A stretch of DNA of 64,000 nt from Bog-950 sp046329515 (GCA_046329515.1 JAXLUM010000002.1:186001-250000); one strand, 5' to 3'; counted from the stretch's first letter, positions 1 through 8,837 are shown. Numbers and translations: made by a program. Notes: generated by a model from the letters alone, not told the origin.

Positions 1-371
1 GGTAAGTTTTCATCTACAAAACAGGCCAGCAATAAATCAAACTTCTTTTCTACAAATGCATCTACACGCGGGTCGTTCGGCACTTTTTTCCAATCCAGTT
101 TCTTTTTATTGAATACCGGTATATCCGCCTTATGGTCAAGCTTGGCATCATCAATAAAGCCGAGCATTTCCACCTCCTTACCCTGCTTGCGCAGGTTCTC
201 CGCAAAGCGGGTAATAACAATATCATTATCAGGGTTAGTGCTATCGTAAATGATGCCGATGGATTTGGCATCAGCTAAATTAGTAAGCACCCGCTTAGGT
301 TTAGCGCTTTGTATTTTTTCCTGTAAATGCCTTTTGTAAAAATATGCCTGAATGTCGTTCCAGAGCTTCAT
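1..371 (-). CDS. DUF6913-like hypothetical protein (partial, 3' end outside window)
   Basis: Only the first 123 codons are inside the window; the gene runs off the left edge. The start is the ATG at 371, giving MKLWNDIQAYFYKRHLQ. A basic helical N-terminus is followed by an alpha/beta stretch (SIGIIYDSTN, VEMLGFIDD, then FNKKKLDWKKVP and KKFDLLLACFVDE). From memory this order of segments fits DUF6913, a family found almost only in Bacteroidota with no known function. The gene starts 18 bp after the accA stop on the same strand, so the two may share a transcript. The reading frame is clear; the family name is recalled, not searched. Confidence 0.6.
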   Translation of the reverse strand, partial: MKLWNDIQAYFYKRHLQEKIQSAKPKRVLTNLADAKSIGIIYDSTNPDNDIVITRFAENLRKQGKEVEMLGFIDDAKLDHKADIPVFNKKKLDWKKVPNDPRVDAFVEKKFDLLLACFVDENL

Positions 372-389
372 CCTTCAATCATTTATGCT

Positions 390-1334
390 CTATATCTCTT
401 TAAATTCTCCTATAGCAGAGTATTTCTGAATGCGTTTTCTTATTCTTTCTTCAATGCTTAAGCGTTCCAGTTCATCCACATTATCAATAATGGTTTGCTT
501 TAAGGTTTGCGCCATTTCAGCAGGGTTAGCATGCGCCCCGCCTATGGGTTCCTTTACAATACCATCAATAATTTTCAGTTCCAGTAATTCCTGAGGAGTG
601 GGTTTAAGCGCCAAGGCGGCCTTCTCCTTATGTTCAGCAGTGCGCCAAAGAATGGAAGAGCAGGCCTCAGGCGAGATGACCGAATACCACGTATTCTCCA
701 GCATTAACAGCTTATCGCCAACACCAATGCCCAGGGCACCACCACTGGCGCCTTCGCCAATTACAATGCACAGCACCGGCACTTTAAGCGATGCCATTTC
801 AAAAAGATTACGGGCTATAGCTTCGCCCTGGCCGCGCTGTTCAGCTTCAGCGCCGGGGTAAGCGCCGGGAGTATCAATAAGCGTTACAATTGGTTTACCG
901 AATTTTTCAGCCAGCTTCATTAAACGTAAAGCCTTGCGGTAGCCTTCAGGGTTTGGCATACCAAAATTGCGCAACTGCCTCATTTTAGTATTTACGCCTT
1001 TCTGGTGGCCAATAATCATATAGGTTTTTCCTGCAATGCTTCCGAAGCCGCCAATTATAGCTTTATCATCTTTAAAGTTGCGGTCGCCAAAAAGCTCAAC
1101 AAAGTTTTCGCAGATGCTTTCAATATAAAAAAGGGTATAGGGGCGTTCAGGATGGCGGCTTACCTGTATGCGTTGCCAAACGGAAAGGTTATTGTAAATT
1201 TTCTTGCGCTTGTCCTGTATCTTCTCCTCTACCTCAACTATCTTTTTAAAAGCAGTTTCTTTCCCTTCTGCATTCAGCTTCTCCAACTGTGCATATAAAT
1301 CGGCTATGGGCTCTTCAAAATCAAGAAAAGTCAT
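390..1334 (-). CDS. accA: Acetyl-CoA carboxylase carboxyltransferase subunit alpha
   Basis: Alpha subunit of the cytoplasmic carboxyltransferase that, with AccD, moves the carboxyl group from carboxybiotin to acetyl-CoA, the first committed step of fatty-acid synthesis. The 314 residues match the usual bacterial AccA length. A helical N-terminal region (about 1-60, with LFGDRNFKDD at 81-90) leads into the crotonase-type fold: DTPGAYPG (154-161), GEGASGGALGIGVGD (193-207) and SPEACSSILW (221-230) are the family's oxyanion-hole and biotin-pocket segments. All expected motifs are present. accD is not in the window. A TttaTTTG element, one base off the phylum -7 consensus, lies about 20 nt before the ATG. 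Very confident call. Confidence 0.97.
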   Translation of the reverse strand: MTFLDFEEPIADLYAQLEKLNAEGKETAFKKIVEVEEKIQDKRKKIYNNLSVWQRIQVSRHPERPYTLFYIESICENFVELFGDRNFKDDKAIIGGFGSIAGKTYMIIGHQKGVNTKMRQLRNFGMPNPEGYRKALRLMKLAEKFGKPIVTLIDTPGAYPGAEAEQRGQGEAIARNLFEMASLKVPVLCIVIGEGASGGALGIGVGDKLLMLENTWYSVISPEACSSILWRTAEHKEKAALALKPTPQELLELKIIDGIVKEPIGGAHANPAEMAQTLKQTIIDNVDELERLSIEERIRKRIQKYSAIGEFKEI

Positions 1335-1395
1335 ATTAAGGGTTTGAGCCTACAAATAAACGGCTTGTTTGCCATAAATCCGATAGCGAAAAGGA

Positions 1396-2793
1396 CTAAA
1401 AACCGCTATTAAATCGCGCTAAACGAACAGAAAAGGCCTTGTAAGAAGTTTTTTTGCCCCACAATGCTTCAGCCATTGCAGCGATACGCGGGTAAACCTG
1501 GTGCGCCAGTTTTTCGGGTGTTTCAATGTGTTCGGTCCAAACGTTGGCCTGCCCTCCTAATATGTGTTTGGCGGCCCCGGCTTCCAAACCTTCATTTGGC
1601 GAAAAGCTATATACTTTCTTCAAAGGCAGATAAGTCATCCACCATGCTGCTTTCTTATCCTTCATACTTTGCGGATAATCGAAATAGCAGAAGAAACGTG
1701 GTGTCATTATTACATCATGTCCGGCTTTAGCGGCTTTAAGGCCGGCATATTTATCCATCCAACTCATTACTACCATGCTATCATTCAGGCCGCCTTTAAT
1801 TACCTCTCCCCAACCAATAGACCGGCGGCCCTTAGTGGCCAGATAGGCTTCCATGGTTTTCATAACATAGTGTTGCACTTCTTCCTCGTCCTTCAAATTC
1901 TTTTCGTGCATTAGTTGCTGCACAAAGGCACTCTGCTTCCAACGTTCTTTCGGGGCTTCATCCCCACCGAGGTGTATGTAGGTTGATGGAAAAAGTTCGC
2001 AGACTTCATCCAATACATCTTTTAAAAATTGAAAGGTGTAATCCGTAGGGCAATAGATGTCTTTAAATATTCCCCAGTGAATTGGCACCTGTATCTGTGC
2101 TGTATCGCAACTTAATTGCGGATAGGCAGCAATAGCCGCTGAAGAATGGCCCGGGATTTCAATCTCGGGCACAATGGTAACAAAGCGGTTGCGGGCATAT
2201 TCCACCAGTTCCTTTATATCATCCTGCGTGTAAAAGCCACCATAGCGGCTGCCATCTTTTTCGGTGCGCCAGGCGCCCGTTTCAGTAAGCTTAGGATATT
2301 TTTTAATCTCCAAACGCCAGCCCTGATCGTCCGTTAAGTGCAGGTGCAGCACATTCATTTTAAGCGAGGCAAGCAGGTCAATATATCTCTTTACCGTATC
2401 CTTCGGAAAAAAATGGCGGCAAACATCCAGGTGCATACCCCGCCAGCTGTAGTGCGGATAATCAGTAATGCTACAAGCCGGTATGCCATAACATTCAATT
2501 TGGTTAACCCGCATTTGCTTAAGTGTTTGCAAGGCATAAAACTGCCCTTGAAACGTATTAGCTGAAATCTCTATGCCTTCATGTTTCACCTGTATGTGAT
2601 AACCTTCAGCACCAATTACAGAATCGGAACCATTCAGTAAGGTAAAGTGAATTTTTTCAGTCGGAATTTCCTGCGTAGTGTAGGTGAAGTTTTCAGGGCC
2701 GTTATATTTTACCATTTGCGGCATGGGCAACTGGGCATACAAACAGCTAACAACTGCATTAAACAAAAATACAACAAGCAGGCGGGGGTTCAC
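1396..2793 (-). CDS. Beta-N-acetylhexosaminidase (glycoside hydrolase family 20)
   Basis: Exported GH20 enzyme that removes terminal beta-linked GlcNAc or GalNAc from glycans such as chitooligosaccharides, peptidoglycan fragments or glycoproteins. The start is a GTG, needed to include the signal peptide (residues 1-20). A VVSC motif at 14-17 could instead make it a lipoprotein. The GH20b-type N-domain (about 25-110) is followed by the barrel: RGMHLDVCRHF (118-128), HLTDDQGWR (152-160), IPGHSSAAI and the catalytic HLGGDEAPKERW with the Asp278-Glu279 pair. At 465 residues it is short: it ends soon after the barrel with no C-terminal accessory domain. Substrate is not determinable; there is no SusCD pair beside it. 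Confidence 0.93.
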   Translation of the reverse strand: MNPRLLVVFLFNAVVSCLYAQLPMPQMVKYNGPENFTYTTQEIPTEKIHFTLLNGSDSVIGAEGYHIQVKHEGIEISANTFQGQFYALQTLKQMRVNQIECYGIPACSITDYPHYSWRGMHLDVCRHFFPKDTVKRYIDLLASLKMNVLHLHLTDDQGWRLEIKKYPKLTETGAWRTEKDGSRYGGFYTQDDIKELVEYARNRFVTIVPEIEIPGHSSAAIAAYPQLSCDTAQIQVPIHWGIFKDIYCPTDYTFQFLKDVLDEVCELFPSTYIHLGGDEAPKERWKQSAFVQQLMHEKNLKDEEEVQHYVMKTMEAYLATKGRRSIGWGEVIKGGLNDSMVVMSWMDKYAGLKAAKAGHDVIMTPRFFCYFDYPQSMKDKKAAWWMTYLPLKKVYSFSPNEGLEAGAAKHILGGQANVWTEHIETPEKLAHQVYPRIAAMAEALWGKKTSYKAFSVRLARFNSGF

Positions 2794-2820
2794 AGTTCTA
2801 AATTAGAATTGTGCCGCTAA

Positions 2821-3837
2821 TTAAGCGGCCTTTCTTTTGCGGCGTGGTACGTGCGGCGCATTTAAAATAGCGTTAACAATGTTGGGTAGGTCGTTATCAA
2901 ACTTAATCTGCACTTTGTTCTCGCTGTTTACCCATTTGGTAATAGCAGCAACAGATAAATCAGCGGAAGTATCAACACCCATTTCAGCCAACACCTTTGC
3001 GTTGCTTAACTGCTCGCTTTGCTTTTTAATAGGTATAACAAAAAGCTTTTTGCCGAGGTAAAGCGCTTCGGAAATAGTTTGGAAACCCGCAGCGGTAATA
3101 ACACCTGAGCAGGAAGTAATATCCTGTGTAAAGGTTTCATTATTCAGCGGACGGATGATACAGTTTTCAATCTGTTTCTCTTCCTTCTCAACCTTACTAT
3201 AAATAACAAACTTATGATGACGCAAAGGAAACTGCGTAAAGCATTTCACCAATTCCTGGTCGGTATACGAATTGAGGTACACCAGAGTAAAGTTGCGCGT
3301 AAAAGGAATGGCCTCGCGGATATCTTCACGGATAACGGGGTAGTAAATAAAGTCATCGAACTTGCGGAAGTGCATACCGATTTTGTTTTTGGTAGGGCAC
3401 ATCATTTTTGCAATGAATTTGGTTAAGCCCGCTCCCTTTGTTTTCGGGAATTTTTTGGAGGTCATAGAATACATATTTCCTATGCCCACGCGCTTAACGC
3501 CTGCAATTTTTGCTCCCCATAAAGTAATGGGTTCAAAGTCAGATATAATTAAATCATACTTTTTGAAAGGCACTTTCCACAAGGCAATAAGAATAGAAAG
3601 GAAGCCTGCCTTACCAATTGATTTAAGCACGGATATTTTTCCCTTTTTGCCATAATAGAAACTAAGGCCTTTGTATTCGTAATTTACTTCGAAGGGTAAA
3701 CTCATTTGGGCTTTACCGCCGCTGATGAGCACATCCAACTGTGTAATTTCAGGATGTTGTTTCAGCAGCTTGTAAATTTCGGTAGAGCGGCTGATGTGGC
3801 CGTTACCGGTTGCCTGGATTCCGAAAAGAATCTTCAT
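2821..3837 (-). CDS. MurG-like glycosyltransferase family protein
   Basis: A cytoplasmic, GT-B-fold glycosyltransferase related to MurG/UDP-glycosyltransferases (the family annotated as Glyco_trans_1_3). The N-terminus MKILFGIQATGNGHISRS carries the G-x-GH-x-R loop that binds the acceptor or phosphate. The C-terminal half has VITAAGFQTISEALYLGKK followed by PIKKQSEQLSNAKVLAEMGV, the nucleotide-sugar site with its Q-N motif. The tail is basic (VPRRKRKAA), which may favour membrane contact. It is followed on the same strand by a GH20 hydrolase and preceded by an LpxH-like phosphoesterase; glycosyltransferase plus phosphoesterase pairing suggests glycolipid or lipid A-type envelope chemistry (inference). 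The sugar donor is unknown. Confidence 0.8.
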   Translation of the reverse strand: MKILFGIQATGNGHISRSTEIYKLLKQHPEITQLDVLISGGKAQMSLPFEVNYEYKGLSFYYGKKGKISVLKSIGKAGFLSILIALWKVPFKKYDLIISDFEPITLWGAKIAGVKRVGIGNMYSMTSKKFPKTKGAGLTKFIAKMMCPTKNKIGMHFRKFDDFIYYPVIREDIREAIPFTRNFTLVYLNSYTDQELVKCFTQFPLRHHKFVIYSKVEKEEKQIENCIIRPLNNETFTQDITSCSGVITAAGFQTISEALYLGKKLFVIPIKKQSEQLSNAKVLAEMGVDTSADLSVAAITKWVNSENKVQIKFDNDLPNIVNAILNAPHVPRRKRKAA

Positions 3838-3966
3838 GGTGGTGGTTTTTGATAAAACGAAGGTATAGGGGCAGCATTGCTATGCGCCCGTTAAGGTTAT
3901 GTGAAGCGTTAGTAAGCGGCCTTAAAGTGCCTGCGGATAATTGAGAAGTGCCTGCAGCGAATTTTC

Positions 3967-4842
3967 TCAAGCAGTTATTTTTTGGTTAAAAACGGCCGTT
4001 TTTGCCGTTCTGTGCGTTTCCAAGGCCTGTTGCATGGCTTCGAAATCAGGTGAGAGGTGCCGCACTATGGTATCGTCTTCTTTGTCGGTAGTGTTTTCTA
4101 ATTGTAAATCCTTATAATGTATCAATTGCCATTCGGTATTGTATTCAAGAGCTGTAAGGTTTTCAATCCAATCGCCTGAGTTTAAATACTGCACCTTTCC
4201 GTTTTCATTTTCAATTATGCGTTGCACCGGTTCATGAATGTGCCCGCAAATAACGTGCTGGTAGCCTTCGTTAATAGCAATATCTGCCGCTGTGGTTTCA
4301 AACTGGCTGATATGTTTTACTGCAGCTTTTACGCTATCCTTTACCCGTTTGCTGAGAGAGATTTTTTCGTAACCGAACTTTTGCAGTAAGTGGTTAACCG
4401 CACGGTTAAGCAGTATAAGCATATCGTAACCCAGGCCGCCTATTTTTGCCAGCCACTTGGAGTGTTTCATGGTTACATCAAATACATCGCCATGAAAGAA
4501 CCAGTGCTTTTCGCCATTAATGCTTAACACCAATTTATCTTCCAGGTGAAGATTATCTAAACGAAAACCGCTGAATTTGCGCAGCAGTTCATCATGATTG
4601 CCGGTTAAGTAATAAACGCGGGTGCCGTGCATCATCATTTTAATTACACGCTGAATTACACGCCAATGCGAATCGGGGAAATAAAATTTGCTGAGTTGCC
4701 AGATGTCAATAAAATCGCCATTGATAATCAGCACTCCGGGGTCAATGCTTTTGAGGTATCGGTTCAGTTCTTCGGCGTGGCAACCGTAGGTTCCTAAATG
4801 CACATCGGAAATAACAGCCACTTTAAGCTTGCGCTTTTCCAT
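3967..4842 (-). CDS. LpxH-like metallophosphoesterase (UDP-2,3-diacylglucosamine diphosphatase family)
   Basis: Calcineurin-like metallophosphoesterase. All five metal-binding blocks are visible: DVHLG (13-17), NGDFID (41-46), GNHDE (81-85), HGDVFD (117-122) and GHIHEP (200-205), followed by NSGDWIE. The long helical insert between HGD and GHIH (about 125-190, with the basic SLSKRVKDSVKAAVKH) is typical of LpxH/UDP-2,3-diacylglucosamine hydrolases, where it binds the lipid. This implies a role in lipid A or a related glycolipid at the inner membrane. True LpxH is about 240 residues; this one has about 50 extra at the C-terminus (ITA end), so it may act on another nucleotide-linked lipid. Neighbour of a MurG-like glycosyltransferase. 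Confidence 0.8.
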   Translation of the reverse strand: MEKRKLKVAVISDVHLGTYGCHAEELNRYLKSIDPGVLIINGDFIDIWQLSKFYFPDSHWRVIQRVIKMMMHGTRVYYLTGNHDELLRKFSGFRLDNLHLEDKLVLSINGEKHWFFHGDVFDVTMKHSKWLAKIGGLGYDMLILLNRAVNHLLQKFGYEKISLSKRVKDSVKAAVKHISQFETTAADIAINEGYQHVICGHIHEPVQRIIENENGKVQYLNSGDWIENLTALEYNTEWQLIHYKDLQLENTTDKEDDTIVRHLSPDFEAMQQALETHRTAKTAVFNQKITA

Positions 4843-4877
4843 TTCAATTGTTTTACAAAGGTGTGTAGTTGCATTAA

Positions 4878-5027
4878 ATTGAAGTTGAGGCCGGTATTAA
4901 CAAGGTGCTATGTTTAGGTTATGGCAATGTGAAACTGGCCGGTAGTATTAAACAAAGCTTTGATGGGCAATGGGTAGTGAAAATTATAAAGCCGTTGCAA
5001 ACGCGAATGCAGAAAAATCAGTCTTAA
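4878..5027 (+). pseudogene. Possible gene relic (49 in-frame codons, no good start)
   Basis: A short open stretch that reads like protein (GINKVLCLGYGNVKLAGS, then FDGQWVVKIIKPLQTRM) and ends at TAA 5025-5027, but begins just after a stop with only a GTG or ATT available as start. Codon choice resembles the neighbouring genes. It may be the 3' remnant of a decayed gene, or chance. No family recognised. It lies in the gap before the collagen-like gene. Confidence 0.25.
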
Positions 5028-5088
5028 TTTATATCTTCAAACTCCCACCCATCTAACAATATATGATGGGAAGAACCTAAACAGCATC

Positions 5089-8000
5089 ATGAAGAAACTT
5101 TCCCTTTTACTGTGTTTGTTTTTAAGCACCTATGTATTTGCGCAAAATAACGTGGGTATAGGTATACCTAACCCTGACCCCAGCGCCATATTACACCTGG
5201 AGGCCACCGATAAAGGTTTGATTGTGCCGCGTATGACTACTGCGCAACGCAATGCGTTACCTGCACCAGCCAATGGCTTATTAGTTTACGACGTAAGCAT
5301 TAACTGCTTTTTTTATTACACCACTGCCAACGGGTGGATTTCGTTGTGCCAGCTTTCAGGACCAACAGGTGCAACAGGCGCTACAGGTAATACAGGTATT
5401 GCCGGCATACCGGGGCCAACAGGGCCCGCAGGTGTAGCCGGTGCAAATGGTGCTACCGGACCCGCAGGGGCAACGGGACCACAAGGTATTCAGGGCATAC
5501 AGGGAAACACCGGGGCTACCGGCCCGCAAGGTATACAGGGTAATACGGGAGCAACAGGTGATACGGGTCCACAGGGTATTCAAGGCATACAAGGTGCACA
5601 GGGCGTTCAAGGTATACAAGGAAATACTGGTGCAACCGGCGATACCGGTCCGCAGGGTATTCAAGGCGTTCAGGGAATACAGGGTATACAAGGTATAACC
5701 GGTGCCACAGGTGCACAAGGTATTCAAGGCATTACAGGTGATACCGGCCCACAAGGTATTCAGGGCATACAAGGCATTCAAGGTATACAGGGTGTTACCG
5801 GTGCCACTGGAGATACGGGCCCACAAGGTATACAAGGTATACAGGGCATTCAAGGTATTCAGGGTATAACAGGGCCTACAGGGGCACAGGGTATACAAGG
5901 CATTACCGGTGATACCGGTCCGCAAGGAATACAGGGGATACAAGGTATTCAAGGGATACAGGGCATACAAGGAATAACAGGGCCGACAGGTGCACAAGGC
6001 ATACAGGGGATACAAGGTATTACCGGCGCTACAGGTGATACCGGCCCACAAGGTATTCAAGGCATACAGGGGATACAAGGTATACAGGGTATTACCGGCC
6101 CTACGGGCGCACAAGGAATACAAGGTATAACCGGGCCAACAGGCGCGCAGGGTATACAAGGTATTACCGGTGCTACGGGTGATACGGGCCCTCAAGGTAT
6201 ACAGGGTATAACCGGGCCTACAGGTGCGCAAGGTATTACGGGTGCAACAGGAGCTACAGGTATAACAGGGCCAACCGGTCCGCTGGGCCCTGCCGGTGGT
6301 GATTTAAGCGGCACTTACCCTAACCCAACTGTGGTTGGTTTGCAGGGTAACCCGGTAGCCAATACGCCACCGCAAACAGGCAACGTATTAATGTGGACAG
6401 GAACTGCATGGACACCGGTTGATACCCTTGGTGATTTTTGGGCGTTGAAAGGAAATGCAGGCACCAACCCCGCCACCAATTTTGTGGGTACTACCGATAA
6501 CCAGGATTTGGTGTTCCGCACCAACAACACGGAGAAAGTGCGTATTAAAACCAATGGCGCTGTAGGCATTAATCAACCCAACCCTAATGCTACTTCTATA
6601 TTAGATATACAAAGCACTACCAAGGGTGTGTTGTTCCCTTCATTAACCACGGTACAGCGCGATGCCATTGCGGGCCCCATGGTAGGCTTAACAATTTATA
6701 ATAATACGTTAAATGTTCATCAATTCTGGAACGGTACCTGTTGGGTAAATGTTGGCCAAACCGTTTGTTCGTTTGACTACGGCGTTACCCTAAGCCATTT
6801 ATCGGATTGTTTATTGCGTTCTAATTTCAATAGCGTAAGCGATACTATTACGGTTTCACTACTTGGCGGAACTGCAGCGCCGGTTATTCTTTCAGCATCG
6901 GGTGTGCCAGCCGGTGTATTGGTAAACTTCAGCAACAGCTATGTTACGCCTACGGCAACATCAGTGGTTACGTTTACGGCTTTACCAAGCGCAGCACAGG
7001 GCACATTTACCATAACCATTTTAGCTACCTCGGGCTCAACGGTAAAAACATTAACCTACACGCTAACCGTTTATGATTACAACTTAAACCTTGCACCATT
7101 AGCAGGTACAGTAAATGAAATTGGTATTGCGCCAAACACCCTTACTTCTGCCACTACCATTACCATTGGCAACCCGGGAGCTTGCGGTAGCACGGGCACC
7201 AATGCGCTGCTTTCCGTTAACGGTTTGCCAAGCGGTGTAACAGCAGCATTCGGCACCAGCAGTTTAGCGGTACCAGGCACTACCTCATTAACGTTTACAT
7301 CATCATCGTGCGCAGTGCCGGGTGTTTACCAGGTGCAAGTGGTAGCTACTATTGGCGCGCTTAGCACATCAACTACTTATACCTTAACGGTGGCACCTTC
7401 AGTAATTACTATAGCGGCCTCCGCACAAAACGTAAACCTGTGGAACCTTGCCGGCAACCCTGCCTGCCCAATTGATTTAACCGTTAACATTAATAACGGC
7501 GTTACCATAGGCAGCAGCAGCACAGCAACTGCATCGTTAACTACAGGGGCTTTTGCAAGTGGTTCAAACATTACTATAAATAATAATGGAGTAATTGCCG
7601 GTAAGGGCGGTAACGGTGGCGATGACACCGGCCACAACTTAACCAACTGCCCTAATAAGGATGGTAAACAAGGCGGTAATGCGCTTGACCTTGCCTGCCA
7701 GGGTGTTATTATAAATAACAACGGCACTATTGGCGGTGGAGGTGGCGGCGGTGGCGCAGGCGCTGAGTTAGGTGGCGGTAACCCTTGTACTACTTTCCGT
7801 GCCGGTAGCGGCGGTGGTGGCGGTGCAGGTTCAACACCGGGCACAGGCGGCAACAACGGCGCACCAAGCGGCTGTAATGCAGGTAGCAACGGTGGCGCCT
7901 TAACGGGCGGAGCCGGTGGCAACACGGCAGGCTGTGCGGTTAACTGCACTATTATATTTGTAAGTTTTGGTCCTTACACACCGGGTAGCGGTGGTGCAGG

Positions 8001-8166
8001 CGGTAACCTTGGTCAGCCGGGTGCCTCAGGCGGCGGTGCAAACGGCTTTGTTGATACAGGCGTTTGTAACCAGGGTGCAGGCGGTGCGGCAGGTTGCGGT
8101 ATTAAAACAAACGGCAACACGTATACCTTAAACGGTACTGCAGTACTTGGCCCGGTTTGCCCTTAG
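5089..8166 (+). CDS. Secreted fibre protein: collagen-like stalk with glycine-rich C-terminal tip
   Basis: A 1025-residue exported protein. Signal peptide 1-19 (cut at VFA/Q). Residues 20-90 form a head (NNVGIGIPNPDPSAILHLEA...) common in Bacteroidota fibre-like proteins. Residues 91-403 are about 104 uninterrupted Gly-X-Y triplets, mostly GIQ, GPQ, GAT, GDT, predicting a collagen-type triple helix and hence a trimer. A second copy of the head module follows (NGAVGINQPNPNATSILDIQ), then two Ig-like stretches ending in TYTLTV, and from about 833 a glycine-rich end with GGGGGGGGAG, GSGGGGGAG and several Cys. No T9SS sorting tail is visible, so the export route is unclear. A paralogue lies at 33067-34188. 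Likely a surface appendage or adhesin (inference). Confidence 0.85.
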   Translation: MKKLSLLLCLFLSTYVFAQNNVGIGIPNPDPSAILHLEATDKGLIVPRMTTAQRNALPAPANGLLVYDVSINCFFYYTTANGWISLCQLSGPTGATGATGNTGIAGIPGPTGPAGVAGANGATGPAGATGPQGIQGIQGNTGATGPQGIQGNTGATGDTGPQGIQGIQGAQGVQGIQGNTGATGDTGPQGIQGVQGIQGIQGITGATGAQGIQGITGDTGPQGIQGIQGIQGIQGVTGATGDTGPQGIQGIQGIQGIQGITGPTGAQGIQGITGDTGPQGIQGIQGIQGIQGIQGITGPTGAQGIQGIQGITGATGDTGPQGIQGIQGIQGIQGITGPTGAQGIQGITGPTGAQGIQGITGATGDTGPQGIQGITGPTGAQGITGATGATGITGPTGPLGPAGGDLSGTYPNPTVVGLQGNPVANTPPQTGNVLMWTGTAWTPVDTLGDFWALKGNAGTNPATNFVGTTDNQDLVFRTNNTEKVRIKTNGAVGINQPNPNATSILDIQSTTKGVLFPSLTTVQRDAIAGPMVGLTIYNNTLNVHQFWNGTCWVNVGQTVCSFDYGVTLSHLSDCLLRSNFNSVSDTITVSLLGGTAAPVILSASGVPAGVLVNFSNSYVTPTATSVVTFTALPSAAQGTFTITILATSGSTVKTLTYTLTVYDYNLNLAPLAGTVNEIGIAPNTLTSATTITIGNPGACGSTGTNALLSVNGLPSGVTAAFGTSSLAVPGTTSLTFTSSSCAVPGVYQVQVVATIGALSTSTTYTLTVAPSVITIAASAQNVNLWNLAGNPACPIDLTVNINNGVTIGSSSTATASLTTGAFASGSNITINNNGVIAGKGGNGGDDTGHNLTNCPNKDGKQGGNALDLACQGVIINNNGTIGGGGGGGGAGAELGGGNPCTTFRAGSGGGGGAGSTPGTGGNNGAPSGCNAGSNGGALTGGAGGNTAGCAVNCTIIFVSFGPYTPGSGGAGGNLGQPGASGGGANGFVDTGVCNQGAGGAAGCGIKTNGNTYTLNGTAVLGPVCP
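5359..6297 (+). repeat. Coding tandem repeat (Gly-X-Y collagen units)
   Basis: About 940 bp of in-frame 9-bp and longer units built on GGTATACAAGGTATTCAAGG-like sequence, with larger blocks ending in ACAGGTGATACGGGTCC-like steps. The synonymous codons vary (ggtatt/ggcata/gggata), so the array is not freshly duplicated, but it is long enough for slippage and for assembly collapse. It encodes the collagen stalk. Confidence 0.9.
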
Positions 8167-8215
8167 TGTTATTACAATTTGGTGACGATAGTTGAACTTC
8201 GTCTACGTATATTCA

Positions 8216-8247
8216 CCCCATGAAAACTTTCATGGGGTTTATTTTTT
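8216..8247 (+). terminator. Terminator-like hairpin overlapping the next gene's start codon
   Basis: Perfect inverted repeat: CCCCATGAAA (8216-8225), 2-nt loop, TTTCATGGGG (8228-8237), then TTTATTTTTTG. It has the shape of a rho-independent terminator for the collagen-like gene, yet the ATG of the next gene (8220) is inside its left arm. Confidence 0.65.
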
Positions 8248-8663
8248 GTGTGATGCTTTCGTTACAGTGCTTTGCACAAAGCGATTCTGCTGCTGCGCCT
8301 AAAAAATCGGCATTAAGCCGTGGAGACAGCCTTTATATGGTGAAGCTGAACAACAGCGGTAATTTAATGATTGCAGGAGGTGTAGGCTTAACAGGTGTGG
8401 GCGGCTATTTAATTTACCAGGGGGTAAAGGTTTACAACAGCACCGTTGTGCCCAACACACCAACGGCTGCCGAGGACCAACAGCGCAACCACAGGCAGGG
8501 CATAATTTATATGGCTGCCGGGGGCGTTTCTATTGCCGGGGGCATAATACTTACTGCATTTGGCGCCCGAAACAAAATAGAGTTTAAGCACCGCAAAAAG
8601 CAGTTACAGCTGGAAACCGGCTGGCTGCCCAGCAACCAAATGGGCCTGGCATTAACCTTTTAA
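8220..8663 (+). CDS. Small exported or membrane protein, unknown function
   Basis: 147 residues, not recognised. A signal peptide (MKTFMGFIFCVMLSLQCFA, cut before Q20) is followed by a polar segment with SALSRGDSLYMVKLNNSGN and two glycine-rich hydrophobic helices (LMIAGGVGLTGVGGYLIYQG and IIYMAAGGVSIAGGIILTAFG) separated by about 35 polar residues. The C-terminus is basic, then amphipathic (GLALTF), so an outer-membrane or periplasm-facing location is possible. It lies 53 bp after the collagen-like gene on the same strand. Both possible starts (codon 1 and Met5) are inside a hairpin, which would restrict expression from an upstream transcript. Frame and signal peptide support a real gene. 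Confidence 0.7.
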   Translation: MKTFMGFIFCVMLSLQCFAQSDSAAAPKKSALSRGDSLYMVKLNNSGNLMIAGGVGLTGVGGYLIYQGVKVYNSTVVPNTPTAAEDQQRNHRQGIIYMAAGGVSIAGGIILTAFGARNKIEFKHRKKQLQLETGWLPSNQMGLALTF

Positions 8664-8783
8664 AACCCGGTACTGTTATTTACCGCCCGGTTTAGTAGCC
8701 TTTTCGTATAATTTCCGTAGAAGAGCAGGAGTTAGTGGTGAACATTGGTATAAAAACCGTGTTTTAACTTCTATCGCTTTTAT

Positions 8784-8791
8784 TACTTTTG
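8784..8791 (+). promoter_or_regulatory. Bacteroidota -7 promoter element upstream of gltA
   Basis: TACTTTTG matches the phylum's TAnnTTTG -7 box exactly, about 46 nt before the chosen gltA start. No TTG -33 box at the right distance is evident, so the assignment is tentative. Confidence 0.4.
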
Positions 8792-8837
8792 GCGCGCCCG
8801 TTGGGGCAAAGTGCTAAAACTTCAACGGAAACCATCT

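Noticed and set aside
5356..6231. 291-codon antisense frame (rich in Tyr-Thr-Leu, Cys) under the collagen stalk
   Set aside because: It is open only because the sense repeat has no codons whose complement is a stop. No start signal or independent character.
5359..6297. Regularly repeated DNA that might be a CRISPR array
   Set aside because: Units are 9-bp multiples, in frame, with no constant spacer; they translate as Gly-X-Y and there are no cas genes.
5089..8166. Fibre protein as a prophage tail fibre
   Set aside because: It has a signal peptide and no tail genes nearby, so it is a host secreted protein.
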